Assembly: GCA_000750105.3 (NCBI GenBank)
Contig: JPHH03000020.1
Location: forward strand, 434,001 to 498,000
Length of the DNA: 64,000 nt
Direction of reading: 5' to 3'
Origin: Tolypocladium sp. Sup5 PDA-1
Lineage: Eukaryota; Ascomycota; Sordariomycetes; Hypocreales; Ophiocordycipitaceae
Position 1 is the first letter of the stretch. Every line of letters begins with the position of its first letter. The notes under the pieces were generated by a model. It ran no database searches and was not told the origin of the DNA. It saw nothing but the letters and a program-made list of their open reading frames with translations. A program made the translations under genes and the position numbers. Shown in pieces: positions 1-11,319 of the stretch.

Positions 1-1009
1 GTCCCTCAGGAGGCTCCAGCTCCTTCGCGCACCTGTCGTGCAGTGCTGTCCTCAACTGGTACGCGACCTTCAAGGGGACCGCAAACAGCTGGGCGTCAAT
101 CAAAGTCAGCGCGTGACACTTGACTTGCCTTATCTCTGCACGACTCCGACGTGTCTTTGCGCGCACATTCTCCAGACGTCTGGCCGTGGTTCTTGAGAAA
201 GCCAAGTTGCCAGAGCCCGGCAGCGGCAGCCGCGGTGGAGCTTTAAAGCCAGGCGCTGAGCTTTGCCCCTTTCAGCCCTCCACTGCCGAAGGGACCGTGT
301 GCACGGGCAACCTCTGGGGGGGATGGACAGTGCGAGCGGGAGCCCTGCCGGGGCTTGGTGTCACTGTGGGCTTGTGCGAAATACGGTGCACACGCACTGT
401 TTATTCTCCTTCCGCTTCGTACTCGTACCGTACCTTTATGCAGCATGAAGAAACATGATGAAGCGGCTTCCAATCATGGTCGTTCGCTCTGTGGCCGGTG
501 AGGCGTCCATCATGCACAAGTTGTTCACGGGTGCCCCCCGACGGTGACATCATAGCGAGACACTGACCTGCGAATGCTCTCTGGGCACTCTGCACCACTG
601 CTTCACAATACCGGACAATATAGTCCGCAGCAAATACTTCAGCACGCCGCGAAAAAACAAGCAAAAATAAGTTAAAGGTGTTGAAATATCGCAAGTTTTT
701 ATTCCGACAACCTTCATCCTCTGTCGCTAGCTAGCAACATGCTTGGCAGCTTGATACATATGGTATATCCCCCTCGTCTCGCACGCTGGTAAAGGACGCC
801 GTCTATACTGCTCATGCCACAATCCATCCATATATACCCAGTCCTGCGCAGTGACGCCAAATGTCCATGTCCGCAATCTATCCTGTCCATGCCACATGTA
901 TAGGTATATCCCAAGAGAGCTGCTTGCACTCGACCCAGTGCCCAAATGCCGTTCGCAGACCAAATCGCAATCAGCATCAAGCCCCTCCAACATTACACTC
1001 ATCCCCGAA
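1..1009. other. Left-edge flank, no gene seen
   Basis: Only short overlapping open frames with arginine- and serine-rich, low-complexity translations occur here, as expected by chance in GC-rich DNA. It lies downstream of the stop codon of the large gene on the minus strand, so part of it is probably that gene's 3' UTR and terminator. Confidence 0.5.
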
Positions 1010-4000
1010 TCATGCCAGCCCCATGAACTCGTTCTGCCGCAGGAAGCTCGTCGCCAGCTCGTCGCCTCCCTGCTCTGCCGCTTCCATCCAATGCACAGCA
1101 ACACACATGAGCCCTGCATCGTTCCTCACATCTCCTTCCTTGCCGCCCAGGCCCTGTCCATCGCCGCAACTCCCCGTGGCCCCTTGAACGCCCCTGGCAC
1201 TTCCGCCTGCGCCACCCAGAGTGCCGGCACTGGCCCCTCCGATGCCTCCGCGGACTCGCTCGCTTCTCCCGTACTTTTCCATGACTGTCTGCTTGAACAC
1301 CTCCCGGGGCTTGGAAAGCGGCAACGTTGTCCGCTCGACATACTCGGGATTCGACAGGTAAAAGAGCGCCAGTTCGCGCTGCGCCGTCGGGTATCCCTCC
1401 TTGGCCGTGATGGCCCACATCTTGCCAACGTCGTCGAGCTTGTACCTTGTCGACGGAGGCGGCGGAGTGCCTGTCGCTGACGGCACTGCCTCTGCTGGGG
1501 CGGTGTCATCCATGGGCGACTTGCGAGCATGGGTATGCGCCGCAATCACCTCGTCCGCCATCTCAACCATTGTCCGGCACACCTCGGATTTGAGCTTGAG
1601 AGCTGCTAGCCCAGTGTTCCAAAACGCCTTGCCTCGCTCAGGCTTATCCAGGACGGATGGGGGGACAAACGACGCAATCAGCTGCAGGTCTCGGAACAGG
1701 GACTTGGGCCGGATCGACGCATCCCGGAAGAGGTTCTGCAGCTCTCTCGTGATTGCATCCGTATTCGTAGCACTGCCGGACACAATCGACCGCGTCTCGG
1801 GGTTCGTTTGCCGCGATTGATATACGAACCCAGTTGGCGGGAGAGCGAGCTGCAGGGCCTGTGATCGTCGTTCCCTGACGTTATCAATGGTCCCTTCCAG
1901 TTGGATCTGGCGATTGCCGCCTCCATGATCTTCAACCACGCTTGAGCCGGCGTCCGACCTGTTTGCCCTGAGTTTCCGTGACCCATTCGATAGTAGTGAG
2001 GCAACGATCAGATGCTCCAGTTCATTGAGCGCGTTGAGCTTGGCGTAAGGGTTCGGGTGGACGCAAAACATGGTCAGCAGCCGCTGGTAGGCCTTCTTGA
2101 ACGGGAAGTCGGCGCCATTCTCCTTGGAAGTGGGACGGTTGTGGTCGGCTCCATTCGAGATGGGTACCTCATTTTCGGCTGTAGGGATACCTTCCGAGCT
2201 CTCCGGGGCCCGTTCGGACGTGTTGTCGCCGGCCCCTCGCAGGTTGCTACAGCTCTTCTTCTTTTCAATCACCCTCGGCCTTGTGGAACTTCTGCTGTGC
2301 TTCTCCTTGTCCTTCTTCTCTGACCGTCGTCGTGCACGGCGATCCATGGCCTCCTTTCTCTCGACGCATTGCTGTCCAAGGCTTTCGAACCACATGTCCG
2401 TCTCCGACCCGCGAGCCAACAGCAGATTCCCCAAATCGGACAGCAGCAGGCTGGTAAGAGACTGTTTGAGATCATTGAGGAACCGCGTCTTCTCGTCTTC
2501 CGCCCGCAGAGGGTACACTGTCTCGTTGGACGATGCTGATGTGCCTGGCCGCCCAATTGACACGCTGGAGCTCGAAGGAAGCTGGACGTGATGAATCGGG
2601 CCGGAAAACGTCGTTGAAAGATTTGTTAGGCTCGTGGTAGGCGAGTAAGCTCTGGAAGCGGCGGATCCAGGCGACATGGCCGGTTGAAACGGTGACCAAA
2701 AGGTACTGGCGGAGTCAATGGTGTGGATGGGAGACCCCTTTTCAAAGTACTCCTGGCCGTCCAGGACATCAGAGAGAAGGGCATTGGGCCTTGCATAGCC
2801 GAACCTCGCCGGATCCAGCGAACTGTGCCCGGCACTGGCCCTCATGTCTCGAACGGACGAACCCGGACGACTCGACGACGGGGTAAAACGCCGTTCACCG
2901 TCGCTCAGGATGCTCGCGTTATCGTCGGCAGTTGCCGACTGCTCTCGCTCGCGGGCTCTCATCCGATCGTACACAATCTTGTCGCGCTTGTACAGCTCGC
3001 TTGACCACAGCACAGGCGCCTCCCGGATCGTCTCGCCAATCAGTTTCGAGATACACCTGTCCACCTCGCAGCAGAACCGATGGATCCTTTCCTCGCCCTG
3101 GCAGAAATTCTCAATGTCGTATTGTTGCAGCCACAAGGACGTCTTCTCGGCCTGGTCGTCGCTGAGCTTGTTCGGGCCTCCTTGCTCCTCAGAGGCAGCC
3201 AAGAGGTCCATGACCTGCGATTCAGTGCGGTAGAGATACGACGCGCCTGGGCCACGCGCTGTGTTCGCCCGGGACCGCTGGAACGAGCTCCATCGTCGGG
3301 GCATCCCCATAGTCTTTAGGGCTTGACAGACGTCGCGGCTGTGGGTGTACTCCTTTGAGTTGCGAACGTCTGTGACAAACCACATCTTGTCGCGCATCGC
3401 CCTGACACGCCTCATCATACGATCAATGAGCCCTTCGTGACGCTCCTGGCTTTGCTTGAGCCACACCAGCCACGCGTCGTATTCCTCAATGGCGGATGCT
3501 GATCGACGAATCGAATCCCGAGGGCCACGCGAAAAGATATTGATCAGCACGGCGAACCCATTCTCGCGGAGAGAGAGAGATTCCAGGTCATTGAGATGCT
3601 TCAACGTCTTCCAGTACACGTGTGAGGAGACAAAGTCGGCCTGGGCCTTGGACTGCGAAGAAGCCGCCTTCAGCATAGTAATGAGGACCGGTTCAGGGTC
3701 TTCGATCTTGCCTGCCGATCCAGCGGTGCCTGCAGAGGCTGTTGCTTCCCTCGTGGGCTGCTTCCTGTAGGGGTTGCGACTGGACATTGTCTTCTCCGGC
3801 GTGATGATCTTGTTCTTGGACCTGTACTTCTTGAGCCTTGAAGCGCGGTTGCTCAACTGAGCCCGTTCACCCTCGGGCTCCAGGTTGCGTGGTATCTCAT
3901 AGTCCTCGACAAGCCTGAGGATGGAGTCTCGCAGTTGGTGGTAGTCCTTGTCCAGCTCTGGTCCTTCAGCACTACCCTCATCGTCGGTGTCGACGCTGGA

Positions 4001-6349
4001 AGAGTTGTCCTCGTCGTCATGTTCGTCATCCGGGTCGTAAGTCATGTGTGTCGACAAACCTCGGCCATCTGATGAGATGAATAGCACAGCCCATCGCTCC
4101 GCACAAGGATGGCATGACCCACGGATAGCTTCGGCGCCGAGGTTTTGGCCCAATTCGTGAAGGGCAAGCCGCAAACGATATCCATCGTCCTCATACCTGT
4201 TCAGCCGCCTCTGCGCCTCTGGGTCGCCAGAGGCTGGCGAGTACCGGTTAGGGGTCGCAGCATTGGGGTCGTCGGACAGACCCTCGCGAGACGCAGCGCC
4301 GTCACTGAGCGCCGAGGAAACACTGGTGCTAATGATGGAGGCTGTTTCAAAGTTGCCTCGGGGGTTAGCCATGGTAATGGGCTGCGAAATGGCAGACAGC
4401 CCGGATATGGACGCCTGGCCGGACCGCATGCTCGAGCCGGCCGAGAGTGGTCTCCGTTCCGGGAACAGGGCGTTGACCAACGTCACCAAGTCGGCAGGGC
4501 TGATGACAAAATACGGATGGACTTCCACGGTCTCCCTCAGCGATGTGATGGACCTGGCAGGCAGTAACTTGGCAGCGGGAACCTTGGACCGGGAACCCTG
4601 GAATCTGGCGAGGATGCTCTCGACGTGACCCTTTATTTTCGGCGGAACTTCCACGGGGACGCACGTTGCCGAGGGCTTTCCGCTCCACATGCTCGAAACG
4701 TATTCATGGGCCTTCATCGCGACCTTTTTCAAGATCTTTTCTCGGGCATAGGGGGTGATGTGATACTCGGCCAGCATGCCATAGGACTCGGGGTGGACAA
4801 TCACTCCGAGGAGAAAGACAAAGAAAAGGCACCTCCAAACGAACCACCTGGACGTGTTCTCGACGTACTTGTTGTCGAGCTTCTTGATGATGGCATTCCC
4901 AAGTTCCAGGAGGCCCTCGGGGATGCCGGTGGCGTCCTCGTCGTCCACCAACTCGAACAGATCATCAACCGCCTTGTCGTAGAATTTCTTGGCGGCGACT
5001 TCGTCCGATTGGTTCCAGTCGGACAAGTTGAATCGGGTGCCATGCTGGTCCTCGGCTCTGTCCAGGAGAAAGGCTCCGTCTTCCAGGATCTTCATCAGGT
5101 ACCACTCCATGTTTGACCTACCCGACCAGTCGCGCATGGCAGTCCAAATATTAAGCACAGAAATCAAGAAATGCTCGCTGCTGGACTTGGGTTGCTGGAT
5201 GAGCCTCGCCAGGACCGTAGACCAAATGTCGGTGCGTCGCTGGTCCTCAGAGCTATCCGGCCCGGCCGAGTTAGCAAAGCACGTGTGGATGAGAATGGAC
5301 AACGGGTCATGTCGCTGGAAGGACAAGAGCCGCTCAATGTCGGCGTTGTGGCCGTTGCGCCCGGGCATGCCAGCGTGGGGTCTCGTGGCCGATCGGCCAT
5401 GAAATGGGAGGACCGATTCGACCGGCTCCAATCCCTTGTGGAAGCTCAGCAGGGCGTTGAGCTCGGAGCTCGTGAGGGCACATATCCGCGTGGCCAGGTA
5501 ATCAGGGTTCGTGCGGACCTGGCACAGGAAGTCAAGGAACGTATCCCGCGCAGAGGCAGATATGTCATGGAGGAAGGGGGCAATGGATCTCAGGGGTCCA
5601 ACGCCAACTACGGAGCCGGCCGGGGTATCCAGGCTGTCCGAGGATCCTAGGGCTGGCGAGGACAGGGCCTCCATCTCGGGCTCCAGCAGGGCATACCGGC
5701 GAAGTTCGTCGCAGCTCTTGCGTACGTCGTGGATCGCATTGTACAGCAGGGCAAAGCTGTCCTTGTCATCCTTGCGGAAGTTGTCCACCAGGTTACGATG
5801 CGCAATCTCGCCGCATCTCGTCAGACGCGCACTCAGGGCCGTGGACACCAGGCTCCTCTGTAAGCGAATCCGGGTATTGGCGCGCTTGCGCTCCTGGTAC
5901 TTGGACAGGCGTACAACATGGGCCAGCTCCTCCAGCGTGGTGCTCTCCTTGTCGCGGGTCAGGTGCGGGTTGGTGTACATGGACACATCCTCCAACAACG
6001 GCTTGGGTCGCGCCTGGGGAATCTTGTCGGCCGGGACACCGGACAGTGGCGGTGTGACGGGTCGGTCCTTGGGTTCATGTCGTGCGCCTGTTGGCGATGG
6101 AACCGCCGGTTGTGCGACGAGCGGCCGTCGATATGCCGTGGTCGGGCTCTGGTGATGGAGACGACCCCGACGTGGTTCGTCGGTCCGGCGCAACGGCAGC
6201 GTCTGCGTGGCGTCAGAGGCGCGGGAGGGACTGCGGGATCGTCGACGTCGGGATCTCGGGGCGTTTACATGGTCCTCGGGCGACGGGGTTGGGGATCTGG
6301 AGGCGTGTGTAACGGCGGGTGACACAGCTACGGCCGCGGCATGAACCAT
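1010..6349 (-). CDS. Very large conserved-looking fungal protein of unknown function with C-terminal Sel1-like segment
   Basis: A single uninterrupted frame of about 1,779 codons counted from the first in-frame ATG at 6349. The frame stays open upstream to 6607 but contains no ATG there, so an upstream exon or a later start is possible. The first ~120 residues are Pro/Arg/Ser-rich and probably disordered. Helical, less biased sequence follows around the YQERKRANTRIRLQRSL segment. A hydrophobic stretch (WFVWRCLFFVFLLGVIVHPE) near the first third is followed by YGMLAEYHITPYAREKIL; it loosely recalls the FLR...PA region of RasGAP folds, but I would not assign that. The middle has Ser-rich linkers and a Lys/Glu-rich helical block. 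The extreme C-terminus (YPTAQRELALFYLSNPE, then HWMEAAEQGGDELATSFL) looks like one or two Sel1/TPR-like repeats, which usually mediate protein contacts. I do not recognise the family by name. Confidence 0.8.
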   Translation of the reverse strand: MVHAAAVAVSPAVTHASRSPTPSPEDHVNAPRSRRRRSRSPSRASDATQTLPLRRTDEPRRGRLHHQSPTTAYRRPLVAQPAVPSPTGARHEPKDRPVTPPLSGVPADKIPQARPKPLLEDVSMYTNPHLTRDKESTTLEELAHVVRLSKYQERKRANTRIRLQRSLVSTALSARLTRCGEIAHRNLVDNFRKDDKDSFALLYNAIHDVRKSCDELRRYALLEPEMEALSSPALGSSDSLDTPAGSVVGVGPLRSIAPFLHDISASARDTFLDFLCQVRTNPDYLATRICALTSSELNALLSFHKGLEPVESVLPFHGRSATRPHAGMPGRNGHNADIERLLSFQRHDPLSILIHTCFANSAGPDSSEDQRRTDIWSTVLARLIQQPKSSSEHFLISVLNIWTAMRDWSGRSNMEWYLMKILEDGAFLLDRAEDQHGTRFNLSDWNQSDEVAAKKFYDKAVDDLFELVDDEDATGIPEGLLELGNAIIKKLDNKYVENTSRWFVWRCLFFVFLLGVIVHPESYGMLAEYHITPYAREKILKKVAMKAHEYVSSMWSGKPSATCVPVEVPPKIKGHVESILARFQGSRSKVPAAKLLPARSITSLRETVEVHPYFVISPADLVTLVNALFPERRPLSAGSSMRSGQASISGLSAISQPITMANPRGNFETASIISTSVSSALSDGAASREGLSDDPNAATPNRYSPASGDPEAQRRLNRYEDDGYRLRLALHELGQNLGAEAIRGSCHPCAERWAVLFISSDGRGLSTHMTYDPDDEHDDEDNSSSVDTDDEGSAEGPELDKDYHQLRDSILRLVEDYEIPRNLEPEGERAQLSNRASRLKKYRSKNKIITPEKTMSSRNPYRKQPTREATASAGTAGSAGKIEDPEPVLITMLKAASSQSKAQADFVSSHVYWKTLKHLNDLESLSLRENGFAVLINIFSRGPRDSIRRSASAIEEYDAWLVWLKQSQERHEGLIDRMMRRVRAMRDKMWFVTDVRNSKEYTHSRDVCQALKTMGMPRRWSSFQRSRANTARGPGASYLYRTESQVMDLLAASEEQGGPNKLSDDQAEKTSLWLQQYDIENFCQGEERIHRFCCEVDRCISKLIGETIREAPVLWSSELYKRDKIVYDRMRAREREQSATADDNASILSDGERRFTPSSSRPGSSVRDMRASAGHSSLDPARFGYARPNALLSDVLDGQEYFEKGSPIHTIDSASTFWSPFQPAMSPGSAASRAYSPTTSLTNLSTTFSGPIHHVQLPSSSSVSIGRPGTSASSNETVYPLRAEDEKTRFLNDLKQSLTSLLLSDLGNLLLARGSETDMWFESLGQQCVERKEAMDRRARRRSEKKDKEKHSRSSTRPRVIEKKKSCSNLRGAGDNTSERAPESSEGIPTAENEVPISNGADHNRPTSKENGADFPFKKAYQRLLTMFCVHPNPYAKLNALNELEHLIVASLLSNGSRKLRANRSDAGSSVVEDHGGGNRQIQLEGTIDNVRERRSQALQLALPPTGFVYQSRQTNPETRSIVSGSATNTDAITRELQNLFRDASIRPKSLFRDLQLIASFVPPSVLDKPERGKAFWNTGLAALKLKSEVCRTMVEMADEVIAAHTHARKSPMDDTAPAEAVPSATGTPPPPSTRYKLDDVGKMWAITAKEGYPTAQRELALFYLSNPEYVERTTLPLSKPREVFKQTVMEKYGRSERVRGGIGGASAGTLGGAGGSARGVQGATGSCGDGQGLGGKEGDVRNDAGLMCVAVHWMEAAEQGGDELATSFLRQNEFMGLA

Positions 6350-9340
6350 CAGCACAGACAGCGCAACGGCCGGGGCGGGCAGGAGCGCCAGCCACGGGAC
6401 AGGGACGTACGTGGAGAGGAACGTGTGCAAACTGGCGAAGAGAGGGAGCGTTGCATGGAAATCATAGTGATCCCATGGAGAGGGAGAGCGCCGGCGCTCG
6501 AGCAGCTCGTGGAGCGGCTTCGCGGAGACGCAGCCAACAGCCGCTGGTCGAGGCGGCGGCTCGACGGCGTATCCGCAGGAGGGTGATGCGACGGTTACGC
6601 CCGTCACGGTAAAGGAGCGTCGAGCAGCGCACAGGCGGAACCTGGGCGGCTGTCAAGGCCGGGAAGCGGGCGACGGCGCAGACTCGACGGCGCAGACTCG
6701 GCAGCGGGCGAGGAGAGGACAGGGAGGAGAGGAGAGGAGGACGTCGGAGGATGGACTCTGGCACGAGGCCAGCTCCGGCGAGAGGAGGGGCGAGCTAAGG
6801 AGAGACGAACAGCGCAACGGCCGTCGCACGAAGATGGTCGAGCCCGAGGACAGGTCTGTTCAAGGACAAGAGGGATGTAGAGGCAAGGGAAGAGAAGAAA
6901 AGACGAGGCTCGCCAGAGACTGATGGGGAAAGAGCGGCGACATAAGAATAGAACTGCTGCCCACTTGCATGTGGTCGACCAGTGAGCCAGCGCGGCACGT
7001 ACAAGTACAGCACGGCGCTGGCCTGACGTGGGGTAGGCGCGGGAGTCGACGGTACCAGGTACGCACGGCGCTGGCAGACGGTTGCGCTACGCTACTCCCC
7101 GTTTGGGCCGCGCAACGGACAACGGCAGAAGCCTGTAATAAGGTACGTACAAGCCAGGAGGGAGGCTGGGCGGTTGGAGGAATCGCAGTGCTGGCGGCCC
7201 CTGTAGCTGGCTTCTACGTAGGTATGTATGTATTGTATTCGTACGTGCACTCGTACGTACAAGAAGTAACAGGCCCTGCCGGCTGCTATAAGAGCCCGGC
7301 AAGGTACGGGCGGCGAGCTGGTGAGGTGGCGTGCGCGACTAGCTGCAGCTCCAGCGCCCGTGCATGGCTGCTGGCGATGAGCTGTCTGCCCCCCCAAAAG
7401 CAACCGCTGGAGGAGCGCGGCGAATCACCCACGGTCCGCACGGGGGCGAGTTTACGCCGCGAGGGTCGTTGAAACCGACTCGGGAGCGCTGGCCGGAAGG
7501 CATTGGACGGACCGCCGAGATTGCAGTTGAAGCGGCCGGGCAGGGCAGTCGGGTTGCTGCGAAACACCATCGAGGGCTTTCAGCTTCGTGGTGGTCACAC
7601 GGCACCATTAATAACGGGGGGCCTCGCTGGTGCAACGCGACGCAAACGGAGGCGGCGACAGCAGCAGCAAGGGAGGTGTTTTGTTGGAGACGGACGTGTC
7701 GAGTCGAGGCCGCTGGCGGCCATCGCCGGTGGATGCCAGAGGTGAGATGAGTTGGCACTGCAGGATGCTGCATCGTGCATAATGCATGGCCTGCCGAGTA
7801 CATGGCTCGATCTGCTTCGCAGCCCACCCATCCAGCCATCCATCCAATCCAGGACATCCACGAAACCGCATCCGCCTGAGCGCCAATCTCGTCCCTCCAC
7901 GCCATGTGCAGCAGCAGAGGCCAACCCCCCAGGGGCCCCAAGGTGTGCCAGCTCACCTCTGGGCCCAATCACGCGCTACCCACCTCCTACACACCACGAG
8001 CAGCATCACCGCCACCAGCATCACCACCACCCGTGCGCGTCGCCAGACGCCCTTCACCGACCGTCTGTCCAGCCTAGTCTGTCCAGCCTAGAGCGGCATG
8101 TTGGGAGGCCACGTCCTCAGCCCTCCAGCCTGCCCACCTTGTGCGTCAAGGCTGTCTACTCCAGACCTGGGAGCGCTACCTGGAGGGCAAAGGAGGCCTT
8201 TATTGATGAGTTGCCCGTTTCACTCGCGCAGCGACGTCTTGATAGGTTGGCCACGTTCCCGTCCAGCTCGGAGGGGGCCGTGCTCGATTGGCTTCAGTGT
8301 TGACAGCTCACGCCGGAGGGACTCGGAGCCCGTCCTCGGTCCTTGACTCCTTGCATCCACCATGACAGCCATCCATCCGCGATGCCACGAGGTCACATGA
8401 TGGTTGTCGCACACCACAGCGAGCACATCCTCTCGAGCCCACCGTATTCAACGCTGCCATCCTCATCCCTGGCTGCCCGCCAATCTATCCTTCGCACTAG
8501 GCGGTGCAACGGCAGATCCGATACTATGCATGTAATTGTCCGACTGAGGAACCGCCTCGCTTGCATGTCTCAGATGTCCGGCCCAGGATGTTCTTGACCA
8601 TCAACTCCCAGAGGCGAATATCCGTACGCTCTCGTCGTTTACCAGCAGCCAGAGGATCTTATGTCAGAGAATCCTACAAGGTATTGGGTCGCACGAGCGC
8701 GCCCGTTACGACGCCCTTCGCCTACCCTACCTGCTCTTGGCTGTCTCTGCAGCGACACGTGGAGCGACGGGAAGATTTTAAAGGCAACATCCCGTGATAC
8801 ACGCAGTCTGTCGGCCATTTCATTCGTTGCCTGCCGCTGGATGATGTGAGTGGTGATTACCAGACCGACTTTTCCTCGGAAGCATTCACTGCCTTTTGCG
8901 AGGCAATTTACTGTCTCTTTGTCAAGTGGCTGAGAACAAGACCTGTATTGGATCCAACCGCAGGAAGAGTGTGCTGCGTGTTGGGTATACACCTCACAAG
9001 ATGTAACTGTCATGAGCTCTATGCCTCCTGTATTAGTGAATGGAGACCAAGCTCGTACAACTTACAACTTGAACGGGCTGCTACTATACTCCGTGAATAA
9101 TACGTCGCATATTAGGCATACACCACGCAAGATATCACCACCACAACCTCCATGCCCCCTGTTCCAGTGAAATGAGACCAAGCTCGTACAGCCCGCGACT
9201 TGAACGGGCTGCTACCCCTCGAATCATATGTTGAGTATCGGCGATCACTGCAAAAGTCATCACGGCCATGAGCTCGAGGCTTCCTATTCAAGCGAAAGGA
9301 AAATACCTTCGTAGCCTAGTCTGTATAGCATCCCCCTTTC
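6350..9340. other. 3-kb stretch without a recognisable gene
   Basis: The first ~260 bases continue the open frame of the large gene without an ATG and probably hold its leader and promoter. The rest has only overlapping short frames in several phases, none with a recognisable protein. Around 7200-7270 there are runs of GTACGTAC-like and GTATGTAT-like simple sequence. The last 350 bases carry the diverged tandem repeat listed separately. Confidence 0.5.
8986..9300. repeat. Diverged tandem repeat, two full units and a partial third (~125-133 bp period)
   Basis: Unit 1 starts at about 8986, unit 2 at about 9119, and a partial unit 3 at about 9244. Units 1 and 2 share TACACC.C.CAAGAT, CTCCTGT/CCCTGTT, the near-identical GAGACCAAGCTCGTACA, and CTTGAACGGGCTGCTAC. 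Unit 3 keeps CATGAGCTC, GGCTTCCTATT and AGCGAAAGGA and then fades. No open frame spans the units. It lies just past the stop codon of the methyltransferase gene, so it may be partly transcribed in that 3' UTR. Confidence 0.8.
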
Positions 9341-10484
9341 TCACGTCTGCAAAACACAATACTCCCCGAGAGCGCCCGCCTGCGTCGCCCAAACATCACT
9401 CCCCAAGCCCACAAGCCTCTCCCCGAAATCCCCCAGCAACCTCTCCGCATCCCCTCCCCTGACCTCCCACCACTCCTCGTCCGTCCCAAACGTCGCGACC
9501 CGCCACTCCCGCCGCCAGTCCTCGACCGCCGCCGCCGCCGCCACGCTGGTACTCGCCACGTCCCGGGCCACGACGTAAAACGACGACTGCTTCCTGTGCG
9601 CGCTCTTCGGCTTGTACAGCCGCAACGCCGCGAACACGCTCAGCGTCCGCAGCACGCGCGCCGTGTGCCACGCCTCCACCCTGTGCAGCAGCATCAGCAG
9701 CGTGCCGCCGGGCCGCATGTGCGAGATGCCCAGCACGAGCTGCGAGAGCGTCAGGCGCGCGGCCTCGCGCCGTTCGCGGTATTCGGGGCGCGGGTGCGTG
9801 CGCAGGACCTGCCCGTCGCAGAGCACGAGGCCGAAGCGCTCGTCCGGGATCACCTTCCGGGCGACGAACTCCGCAGCGTCGGGGCGGCCCGCCGGCATCT
9901 CCGCGATGCCCATGTCCGCGGCCAGCATCGTCAGGTCGCAGAACCGCAGCACCACGTTGGCGCTCGGCGGCATGAGGACTCTGTGCCCGCCCTGCGCGAG
10001 CGGCAGGCTCAGCGCCACGGCGCGGACTCCGCGGTTCCGCTCGAGGGCGTAGGTGAGGAAGCCGCCCGGCGCCGTGCACAGGTCCAGCACGCTCGGCCGC
10101 GCGAAGCCGAGCTCCGGGATGGTGAACGCGGAGGTGTGCATCTGGAGCTCCTGCGCCACGCGGATCATCATATCGTAGAAGCCCCTGGCCACACTATCGT
10201 TGGCGTTGTCGGCCCGTTCCTGCCTCGCCTGGTTGTCCTGCTGGGCCTTCTTGCTGCTGTGGTACTGCGCCGCGGTCAGCCTCCGTGTAGGTTGGGTTTG
10301 GAAATGGTGAGCTGCCCACCCGTGTCCGCTGCTTGTCGAGGTCACGGAAATGCTCGGCGTTAGCCAAGAGGTACTTCTTGATTATCTCGCCAGGGGGGAT
10401 CGAAGGCTTGCGGGAGCCCCTGGGAGGGCTGGTGAAGTCCTCGCCGCAGGAGATGTACGGGGACGCTTCTCTTTCGGATGCCAT
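9341..10484 (-). CDS. FtsJ-like SAM-dependent methyltransferase
   Basis: Two exons, 10484-10320 and 10264-9341, give 362 residues. The 55-nt intron (10265-10319) has a GTGGGC donor, a GCTGAC branch site and a GCAG acceptor, and joins two different frames in phase 0. The start ATG at 10484 begins MASERE. After a charged helical N-terminus comes the SAM-binding signature VLDLCTAPGGFLTYAL, typical of FtsJ/RrmJ Rossmann folds. Further on are FGLVLCDGQ, carrying the conserved Asp, and RPGGTLLMLLHR, the strand that precedes the catalytic-Lys region. FtsJ enzymes usually methylate 2'-O of rRNA, tRNA or cap nucleotides. The substrate here cannot be told, and the protein resembles the poorly characterised fungal FtsJ-like group more than Trm7, Spb1 or Mrm2. 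Confidence 0.85.
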
Positions 10485-11319
10485 CCCGTCTCTTGAGTTT
10501 CTTGTGTCTTCTTGTAGGTCAGGGAAAGAATAATAGAAAGTTGACTGAAACAAGAGCGAGAAGAAGAGTCAAAGTCTGGGTTCCATCCGGGTGGCGTCTA
10601 TATATATAAACGGACACGCGGGGAGACACCGTTCACGTCGTTCAGGTCAACGACACCAGCCCGGCAAAAGGTATCACAACTATACCAAACCACGAGGAAA
10701 CAAGGCATCTACGTATCAACACCGCAAGCGAGACGGCAGTAGGCGTACAATAGACTACCACGTCTCGCGACAGCGTCTGCCGCGAGCCGTCTGGGGAGTT
10801 GCTCCTGTTAAGCCTCTCCCCACTGGTAATACCGGTTCGATCACCAACCTCTTTGCTGGTTGTAGCACCCAAGATTGTTTGCCAGCAAAGCCCCGTGGCA
10901 GGGCAGTTGATCTCGACACTGCCGTCGGTCACAGGAGTGCTACTCGAAAGGGGAGTCTGTGCATGTCCTCCCCGCTCGATGAAACGGATAGAAGCGAGCC
11001 GTGTCGCCCATGACCAGGCTGGTGATATGGCGGACCAGTCCCGACAGAAGAGTCCAGGCTTGTGAGTCTTGTGGGTCGAGGCTTCATCTTCACGAACACC
11101 TGCAATCATAGGTATCACGCAGTAGAAGAAACGGTAGTCGGCGTAAATCATGCATAGACTCATAGCTTTATCACCAAAGATACCGGTTGCGTAACCCGCC
11201 CCGTGCCATCCCATGGGGTATTATACAGTCGTTTCCCCTTTTCATGCCTGTGCGGCGAAATCATTGATCCCACATAAACCGTTGCGCTACCGCCCATAAC
11301 CTGTTTTTTGTTTGCCCGT
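10485..11319. other. Promoter of the FtsJ-like gene and 3' flank of hapX
   Basis: A TATA-like run lies at 10599-10608, about 115 bases before the methyltransferase ATG on its strand, and could serve as its core promoter. The remainder holds only chance frames. The part near 11,000-11,319 follows the hapX stop codon and probably includes its 3' UTR. Confidence 0.45.
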
